64,000 nt of DNA from Rubrivivax sp. (lineage in GTDB: Bacteria; Pseudomonadota; Gammaproteobacteria; Burkholderiales; Burkholderiaceae_C), in contig JAIXYO010000032.1 in the NCBI GenBank assembly GCA_027490215.1, positions 1 to 64,000 of the forward strand, given 5' to 3'. Under the pieces are notes generated by a model. It was not told the origin of the DNA. It ran no database searches and worked only from the letters and a program-made list of their open reading frames with translations. A program made the position numbers and the translations under genes. This document shows, piece by piece, positions 58,793 through 64,000 of this stretch. The stretch's first letter is position 1. Every line of letters begins with the position of its first letter.

Positions 58793-59182
58793 ATGAGCTG
58801 GATCGACGATGTGAAATGGGACGCGCAGGGGCTGGTGCCGGTGATCGCGCAGGAGGTGGGCAGCAACGATGTGCTGATGTTCGCCTTCATGAACCGCGAG
58901 GCCCTGCAGCGCACGGCGCAGCTGGGTGAGGCGGTGTACTGGAGCCGCTCGCGTGGCAGGTTATGGCACAAGGGCGAGGAGTCCGGCCACATCCAGAAGG
59001 TGCACGAGTTGCGCATGGACTGTGACAACGACGTGGTGCTGATGAAGGTGGAGCAACTGGGTCACAGCCCGGGAATCGCCTGCCACACCGGCCGCCATTC
59101 GTGCTTTTTTCAGCAGTACCGAGAGGGCGCCTGGCATGACGTCGAGCCTGTCTTGAAAGACCCGGAGCACATCTACAAATGA
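58793..59182 (+). CDS. hisI: Phosphoribosyl-AMP cyclohydrolase
   Basis: 129 residues. Family sequences are [39 protein letters not shown], the metal-binding [11 protein letters not shown] and [10 protein letters not shown]. It opens the purine ring of PR-AMP in histidine synthesis. It overlaps hisE by ATGA; here HisI and HisE are separate proteins rather than fused as in E. coli. Confidence 0.98.
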   Translation: MSWIDDVKWDAQGLVPVIAQEVGSNDVLMFAFMNREALQRTAQLGEAVYWSRSRGRLWHKGEESGHIQKVHELRMDCDNDVVLMKVEQLGHSPGIACHTGRHSCFFQQYREGAWHDVEPVLKDPEHIYK

Positions 59183-59547
59183 GCGCCCCAGAGTCGAATC
59201 CGCTGTCGCAGGACGTGCTGGCCCGGCTGGCCGAGGTCATTGAGGCGCGCAAAGCGGGCGATCCGGAGAAGAGCTACGTCGCGCGGCTGTTCCACAAGGG
59301 CACGGATGCCATCCTGAAGAAGATTGGCGAGGAGGCCACCGAGGTCGTGATGGCTGCCAAGGATGGTGACCCGAAGCAAGTGGTTTACGAAGTCGCTGAC
59401 CTCTGGTTTCACTCGATGTTGGCGCTCAGTGCCTTCGGATTGAGACCGGCTGACGTGTTGACGGAACTGCAGCGCCGCGAAGGGCTCTCAGGGTTGGAAG
59501 AGTTCGCGGCCCGCAAGCTGAAACTGCGCGAGGGAGAGGAAAAGTGA
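59179..59547 (+). CDS. hisE: Phosphoribosyl-ATP pyrophosphatase
   Basis: 122 residues. The MazG-like helical core has [38 protein letters not shown] and [19 protein letters not shown]. It removes pyrophosphate from PR-ATP. It is coupled to hisI upstream and to the DUF4870 gene downstream (GTGA). Confidence 0.97.
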   Translation: MSAPESNPLSQDVLARLAEVIEARKAGDPEKSYVARLFHKGTDAILKKIGEEATEVVMAAKDGDPKQVVYEVADLWFHSMLALSAFGLRPADVLTELQRREGLSGLEEFAARKLKLREGEEK

Positions 59548-59912
59548 CGGATGTCGTGTTGCCTGGCTTGGAAGAAAAACCACACGGCGGTCTGCGGACA
59601 CTGACGCACATCCTCTACGGGTTGCATCTGCTGTCGTGGTTCTCTGCGGGTGCATTCTCTGTGGTTGCAATGATCATCAATTACGTCAAGCGGCCCGACT
59701 TGCCTGATGAGTTCTTTCGCAGTCACTTCCGCTGGCAAGCCCGAAGCTTCTGGTTCACCTTGCTTTGGTTGACTCTCACCTCACCGCTTTTCCTGCTGTT
59801 CTGGTTGCCTGGGGTGGCGGCGTGGTTTGTGGTCGGCCTGTGGTACCTGTATCGCTTCATTCGTGGCTGGTTGAGCTTTGCTGAAAGCCGATCGATGCCG
59901 CTGCCTTCCTAA
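59544..59912 (+). CDS. DUF4870-family membrane protein
   Basis: 122 residues from GTG 59544. Hydrophobic segments lie near 20-45 and 70-105 ([20 protein letters not shown]), and the family-type sequence [18 protein letters not shown] is between them. The function is unknown. It sits between hisE and the HIT gene, as in many betaproteobacterial his-tat clusters. Confidence 0.85.
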   Translation: MTDVVLPGLEEKPHGGLRTLTHILYGLHLLSWFSAGAFSVVAMIINYVKRPDLPDEFFRSHFRWQARSFWFTLLWLTLTSPLFLLFWLPGVAAWFVVGLWYLYRFIRGWLSFAESRSMPLPS

Positions 59913-59921
59913 CAAACGTAC

Positions 59922-60278
59922 ATGGTGGTCATGAACGCTGATCCGAGCTGCATCTTCTGCAAGATCGTCGCGGGCCAGATCCCGAGCCGAAAGGCATACG
60001 AGGACGAAGAGCTGCTGGTGTTCCACGACATCAACCCCTGGGCACCGGTGCATTTGCTGATCATTCCCAAGCAGCACATCGCGACACATGCCGATGTGCT
60101 GCCCGAACACGAACGCCTGCTCGGCCGGATGCTGCTGTTGGCGCCGAAGCTGGCGCGAGAAAACGGCGCAAACAACGGCTTCCGCAGCATCATCAACACT
60201 GGCCGTGATGGCGGCCAAGAGGTCTATCACCTGCACCTGCATGTGATCGGTGGTCCCCGGCCCTGGAAGCAAGGGTGA
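59922..60278 (+). CDS. HIT-family nucleotide hydrolase (HinT-like)
   Basis: 118 residues. The N-terminal CIFCKIVAGQIPS and the C-terminal histidine triad EVYHLHLHVIGGPRPW are typical of HinT purine-nucleoside phosphoramidases. GTRS-like cysteine spacing at the start suggests an optional metal site. It is part of the hisI-to-tatC run; an 86-base gap before tatA may hold a promoter (AGGAG lies before tatA). Confidence 0.93.
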   Translation: MVVMNADPSCIFCKIVAGQIPSRKAYEDEELLVFHDINPWAPVHLLIIPKQHIATHADVLPEHERLLGRMLLLAPKLARENGANNGFRSIINTGRDGGQEVYHLHLHVIGGPRPWKQG

Positions 60279-60364
60279 CGGCTGTCACGTGCAACGGGTT
60301 TATCAATGCGGCGTGGTCAGTGGGCTGACCTAGAATCCGCCGTCCTTTCGCAGGAGAATTAAAA

Positions 60365-60592
60365 ATGGGCTCATTCAGCATTTGGCATTGGCTGGTCGTG
60401 TTGGTGATCGTCGTGCTGATCTTCGGCACCAAGAAATTGAAAAACATCGGTGCCGACCTCGGCGGGGCGGTCAAGGGCTTCAAGGACGGCGTGCGCGACG
60501 GTGGCACACCAGCCGATCCGACAGCGCAGGTGACCACACAGAAGTCGTCTGACACGAACACCGTCGACGTGGAAGCCAAAACCAAGTCGTGA
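60365..60592 (+). CDS. tatA: Twin-arginine translocase subunit TatA
   Basis: 75 residues starting [20 protein letters not shown], a single membrane helix, then the conserved [20 protein letters not shown] amphipathic helix. TatA multimers form the translocation path for folded proteins. Its stop overlaps the tatB start (GTGA). Confidence 0.98.
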   Translation: MGSFSIWHWLVVLVIVVLIFGTKKLKNIGADLGGAVKGFKDGVRDGGTPADPTAQVTTQKSSDTNTVDVEAKTKS

Positions 60593-61086
60593 TTGATTTC
60601 GGGTTCGACAAGATCGCGCTGATCGGCGCGGTCGCGCTGATGGTCATCGGACCGGAACGACTGCCCAAGGTCGCCCGCACTGTCGGGCATCTGATGGGCA
60701 AGGCGCAACGCTATGTGTCCGATGTGAAGGCCGAGGTCAATCGGTCAATAGAACTCGACGAACTGAAGAAGATGAAGGGCGAGTTTGAGACCGCGGCGCA
60801 CAATGTCGAGCAAGACACGGCGAGCGCGATCTACCAGGCCAGCTCCGACTTGAGCAAGAACTGGGAAGACCGAGAGACATCGTCCACCGACGACCGTCCT
60901 CACGACTACGACCAGTACGACACCCTGTTGCTGCCGGTGCCCGACTACCGCAACCCGAACAAGCGCTGGCGCCTGAAGCGCGGCGCGATGCCGCAGTGGT
61001 ACAAGCAGCGGCACGGCATCCGTGGCAAGGCGCAGTCGGGTGCAGCGCGCGTGGCGCGCTTTCGGCCACCGTCGTCGTCGGCCTGA
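60589..61086 (+). CDS. tatB: Twin-arginine translocase subunit TatB
   Basis: 165 residues from GTG 60589. The membrane helix is [20 protein letters not shown], with the conserved Glu/Pro, followed by [18 protein letters not shown] and a long charged helical region. The C-terminal part is Arg-rich. TatB with TatC recognises twin-arginine signals. Confidence 0.96.
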   Translation: MIDFGFDKIALIGAVALMVIGPERLPKVARTVGHLMGKAQRYVSDVKAEVNRSIELDELKKMKGEFETAAHNVEQDTASAIYQASSDLSKNWEDRETSSTDDRPHDYDQYDTLLLPVPDYRNPNKRWRLKRGAMPQWYKQRHGIRGKAQSGAARVARFRPPSSSA

Positions 61087-61089
61087 TCC

Positions 61090-61878
61090 ATGGCAACCAA
61101 TCCGTCAGGCCCTGATGAACTCAGCGGCAAGGAACAGCCTTTCGTCACCCACCTGATCGAATTGCGCGACCGCCTGGTGCGTGCCGCGATTGCCGTAGGC
61201 TTGGTTTTCGGCGCGTTGTGCCTCTGGCCCGGGCCCGCAGGCCTTTACGACCTGCTTGCGGCACCGCTGGTGGCCAACCTGCCCAAGGGGGCCACGCTGA
61301 TCGCCACGAACGTGATCTCGCCGTTTGTCGTGCCGTTGAAGATCACGCTGATGGCGGCTTTTCTGGTGGCATTGCCGGTGGTGCTGTATCAGATGTGGGC
61401 GTTCGTCGCGCCGGGGCTCTACACGCACGAGAAGAAGCTGGTGCTGCCGCTGGTGATCTCGAGCACCTTGCTGTTCCTGATGGGGGTGGCGTTCTGCTAC
61501 TTCTTCGTTTTCGGCCAGGTGTTTGCGTTCATCCAGAGCTTTGCGCCAAAGAGCATCACCGCGGCGCCTGACATCGAGGCCTATCTCAGTTTTGTGCTGA
61601 CGATGTTCATTGCGTTCGGAGCAGCCTTCGAGGTGCCGGTCGTCGTCGTGGTGCTGGCCCGCATGAACTTGGTCAGCATTCAGAAGCTGAAGGAATTCCG
61701 CAGCTACTTCGTCGTGCTGGCCTTCATCATTGCCGCGATCATCACGCCTCCTGACGTCGTCTCACAGCTGGCACTGGCGATCCCGATGTGCCTCTTGTAT
61801 GAAGTGGGCATCTGGGCGGCGCGCATCTTCATCAAGCACACCCAGGCGCCTGGCGAAGAAAGTACGCCCGCTGCCTGA
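61090..61878 (+). CDS. tatC: Twin-arginine translocase subunit TatC
   Basis: 262 residues with six membrane segments. Family signatures are FVTHLIELRDRLVRAA near the start, QMWAFVAPGLYTHEKKL, and FEVPVVVVVLARM. It is the receptor for twin-arginine signal peptides. It ends four bases before the stop of the convergent protease gene, with no visible terminator between. Confidence 0.98.
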   Translation: MATNPSGPDELSGKEQPFVTHLIELRDRLVRAAIAVGLVFGALCLWPGPAGLYDLLAAPLVANLPKGATLIATNVISPFVVPLKITLMAAFLVALPVVLYQMWAFVAPGLYTHEKKLVLPLVISSTLLFLMGVAFCYFFVFGQVFAFIQSFAPKSITAAPDIEAYLSFVLTMFIAFGAAFEVPVVVVVLARMNLVSIQKLKEFRSYFVVLAFIIAAIITPPDVVSQLALAIPMCLLYEVGIWAARIFIKHTQAPGEESTPAA

Positions 61879-61882
61879 CCCG

Positions 61883-63094
61883 TCAGCCGCCGTTGCGGCC
61901 GTCAATGTCCGGATGTGGCATGAGCCGGGTCGTACTCTTGGGCCGCTGAGCGACTGTCACCTGCAGGTTCATCGATTTGTCGGCGCGCTGCACGCTGATA
62001 GATGCAACGCTGTGGGGTCGGAGTGACGCGACCGCATTGAGCAACTGTGCGGTGTTGACCACACTCTGCTCGCCGACCTTCACCACCACGTCGCCCGGCA
62101 GCATGCCGCCGGCACTGGCCGGGCCGTTCTGCAGTACGCCGGTGATCAGTACGCCCTGCTTCACCGACAGGTTCAGGGTGTCCGCAATCTCTTCGGTCAG
62201 GTCACGGGGTTCGACACCGATCCATCCTCGCGTGACCTGGCCTTCACTGATCAGCCCCTCCATCACCTGGCGGGCGGTGTTGGCAGGAATGGCGAAACCG
62301 ATGCCCATGTTGCCGCCCGAGCGCGAATAGATGGCGGTATTGATGCCCAGCAGGTTGCCGTTTGCGTCGACCAGCGCACCGCCGGAATTGCCGGGGTTGA
62401 TGGCCGCGTCGGTCTGGATGAAATTCTCGAAGGTGTTGATGCCGAGCTGGTCGCGGCCCAGTGCGCTGACGATGCCCGATGTCACCGTCTGACCGACGCC
62501 GAATGGGTTGCCAATGGCCAGCACCACATCGCCGACCTGCAGGTCATCGGCCTTGCTGAAAGTCATTACCGGCAGGCGGTCGAGCTTGATCTTCAACACC
62601 GCGAGATCGCTCTCCGGGTCGGTGCCGATGACCGTGGCCGAGGCACTTCGACCATCTGGCAATTGCACGTCGATGTCGCTGGCGCCCTCGATGACGTGGT
62701 TGTTGGTCAGCAGAAAGCCATCGGCCGAGACGATGACGCCGGAGCCCAGGCCGACCTGGGCTTCCGACCGGCTTTGCTTGTCGCCGAAGAAGAAATACTG
62801 GAACCACGGGTCGCCTGAACGCGGGTAGCGGGCGGTGGCCTTGCTCGCGGTGATGCTGACCACCGACGGCGACGCCCGCTTGGCTGCCGTGCTGTAGCTG
62901 CCGACGACACCGCCTCGCGCCAGGGGTTCGGCACTCACCACCGTGCTGCCTGAGACCGTGCCGAGCGAGAGGCCGACGGGCAGGCCCGATTCACCCGACC
63001 GCCGCAGCCATTCCGGTTTCAGCGTGGCGATCACAAACAGCACCGCGACCATCACGGTGACCGTCTGTGAGAATAGAAGCCAGATTCTGCGCAT
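61883..63094 (-). CDS. Periplasmic serine protease, DegQ/DegS-type (S1C), one PDZ
   Basis: 403 residues. An uncleaved-looking N-terminal helix (LLFSQTVTVMVAVLFVIATL) anchors it. The catalytic triad is H133 (LLTNNHVIEG), D163 (ESDLAVLKI) and S237 (NPGNSGGALVD). A single PDZ domain covers about 285-380. The membrane anchor and single PDZ resemble DegS more than DegP. It is divergent from the Nif3 gene with 12 bases between starts. Confidence 0.93.
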   Translation of the reverse strand: MRRIWLLFSQTVTVMVAVLFVIATLKPEWLRRSGESGLPVGLSLGTVSGSTVVSAEPLARGGVVGSYSTAAKRASPSVVSITASKATARYPRSGDPWFQYFFFGDKQSRSEAQVGLGSGVIVSADGFLLTNNHVIEGASDIDVQLPDGRSASATVIGTDPESDLAVLKIKLDRLPVMTFSKADDLQVGDVVLAIGNPFGVGQTVTSGIVSALGRDQLGINTFENFIQTDAAINPGNSGGALVDANGNLLGINTAIYSRSGGNMGIGFAIPANTARQVMEGLISEGQVTRGWIGVEPRDLTEEIADTLNLSVKQGVLITGVLQNGPASAGGMLPGDVVVKVGEQSVVNTAQLLNAVASLRPHSVASISVQRADKSMNLQVTVAQRPKSTTRLMPHPDIDGRNGG

Positions 63095-63106
63095 GAGGAG
63101 GAGTTT

Positions 63107-63856
63107 GTGGCCCGTCGTTCAGAGATCGATGAGTACCTGTCGGCCCTGTTGCAGACGGCGAGCTTCAAGGATTATGGGCCGAACGGTCTGCAGATCGAGG
63201 GCAGAGACGAGGTGCGCAAGCTGGTCACTGGCGTCACCGCCAGCCGAGCGCTGATCGATGCTGCGATCGACGCCCAGGCCGACGCTGTGCTTGTGCACCA
63301 TGGCCTGTTCTGGCGGGGGTATGAGGGACGCATCACCGGCTGGCTGAAGCAGCGTATCGCGCGATTGCTCGCCCACGACATCAGCCTCTATGCCCACCAC
63401 TTGCCGCTGGACGCGCATGCCGAATTCGGCAACAACGCGCAGTTTGGTGCCCGACTCGGCATCGCCACCGACGCACGCTTCGGCGAGCAGTCGCTGGGCT
63501 TCATCGGTACGCTGCCGGTGCCTTCGAGCATGGCGGATCTGGTGGACCGCTGCGAGCGATTGACAGGCCGAACCACCACGTCGATCAACGGTGATGGCCG
63601 TACTATGGTCCGCGTCGCCTGGTGCACCGGCGGTGCGCAGTCGTACTTCGAAGCCGCCATCGCTGCCGGTGCCGATGTGTTCATCACCGGCGAAATCTCC
63701 GAGCCGCAGGCGCACCTGGCGAGGGAGACTGGTACGGCTTTCATTGCTGTCGGCCACCATGCGAGCGAACGCTATGGCGTCCAGGCGCTGGGGGCCCATT
63801 TGGCGACAGTGTTCGGCATCGAGCACACCCACATCGATATCGACAACCCGGCCTGA
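63107..63856 (+). CDS. Nif3/DUF34-family protein (YbgI-like)
   Basis: 249 residues from GTG 63107, preceded by GAGGAGG. Metal-binding histidines are in LVHHGLFWRG, SLYAHHLPLDAH and FIAVGHHASER, with FITGEISEPQA. Members bind two metals; GTP cyclohydrolase I type 2 is a frequent but unproven label. In many Burkholderiales the next gene is petA, which is not seen here. Confidence 0.93.
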   Translation: MARRSEIDEYLSALLQTASFKDYGPNGLQIEGRDEVRKLVTGVTASRALIDAAIDAQADAVLVHHGLFWRGYEGRITGWLKQRIARLLAHDISLYAHHLPLDAHAEFGNNAQFGARLGIATDARFGEQSLGFIGTLPVPSSMADLVDRCERLTGRTTTSINGDGRTMVRVAWCTGGAQSYFEAAIAAGADVFITGEISEPQAHLARETGTAFIAVGHHASERYGVQALGAHLATVFGIEHTHIDIDNPA

Positions 63857-63861
63857 GCAAC

Positions 63862-64000
63862 ATGAGCAAACGCAGAGAGGGCAACTCATGCGCGCTGTAC
63901 CGCCTCGAAGGCGGCCGGGTGTTCCCTCGTGACACGCGCACATGGGTACGGCTGGCCGACCCGCATGGCGATGGCGAGCCGAGCCCGAGGCCGCTGATTT
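63862..64000 (+). CDS. Start of an unrecognised gene, cut by the window end
   Basis: A frame begins MSKRREGNSCALYRLEGGRV five bases after the Nif3 stop and stays open for 46 codons to the edge. It is not the start of a Rieske protein (no twin-arginine-type leader). I do not recognise it; the sequence is Arg- and Asp-rich (FPRDTRTWVRLADPHGDGEP). Confidence 0.4.
   Translation, partial: MSKRREGNSCALYRLEGGRVFPRDTRTWVRLADPHGDGEPSPRPLI

Overview
This is a gap-poor, high-GC stretch of core chromosome from a betaproteobacterium, most likely of the order Burkholderiales. The grounds are gene order and content: groES-groEL behind a CIRCE element; pilB-pilC-pilD-coaE-zapD-yacG; rplU-rpmA-obgE-proB; hemA-prfA-prmC near grxD-ubiX; ccsA-like/PP0621/pilS/pilR/ampD; a lysine/alanine-rich H1-like protein; a phasin-type protein; and hisI-hisE-tatABC. 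Genus cannot be fixed from the sequence alone. I see no prophage, insertion sequence, CRISPR array or genomic island.

Layout. 1-1042: groES-groEL with its heat-shock control region. 1114-6682: a minus-strand run of type IV pilus genes (pilB, pilC, pilD), coaE, zapD and yacG. 6757-7864: tRNA-Pro and ispB, divergent from rplU-rpmA (8046-8648), obgE and proB. 11034-14126: rppH divergent from proS and a lytic transglycosylase. 14137-19337 (minus): ubiX, grxD, a lone outer-membrane-like protein, prmC, prfA, hemA. 19430-24201: a small membrane protein, miaB with a coupled exported protein, tRNA-Met, and the two SRP GTPases ftsY and ffh facing each other. 24279-29494: cytochrome-assembly-like protein, PP0621-family protein, the PilS/PilR two-component pair and ampD. 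29495-34287: nrdA and nrdB with a recognisable NrdR control region. 34501-34953: histone H1-like protein with 18-bp tandem repeats.

35044-44264 (minus): a sugar/nucleoside kinase, a zinc-ribbon DUF3426 protein, prmA, accC, accB, aroQ, then tlpA, an unrecognised gene, mtgA, aroE and a TonB-like protein, followed by an RNB-family ribonuclease (to 46340). 46417-51517: phasin, YqaA-type membrane protein, dusB-fis, purH, a large imperfect inverted repeat, ruvC. 51556-54093: a large soluble protein with a duplicated sensor-like half and a C-terminal CheW domain. 54306-61878 (plus): argB, HAD phosphatase, slmA, pdeM-like, DUF815 ATPase, mutT, hisI, hisE, DUF4870, HIT, tatA, tatB, tatC. 61883-64000: a DegQ/DegS-type protease facing tatC, a Nif3 protein and an unrecognised open frame cut by the window edge.

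Most genes are housekeeping and many are translationally coupled by ATGA, GTGA or TGATG overlaps. The best leads are the 845-residue tandem-sensor/CheW protein, the NrdR double box with a long structured nrdA leader, the inverted-repeat element between purH and ruvC, a 14-bp palindrome abutting the rplU -10 box, the 18-bp repeat array of the H1-like gene and several lineage-type insertions in enzymes (FtsY, MtgA, AroE). I did not find a convincing wholly new multi-gene system.
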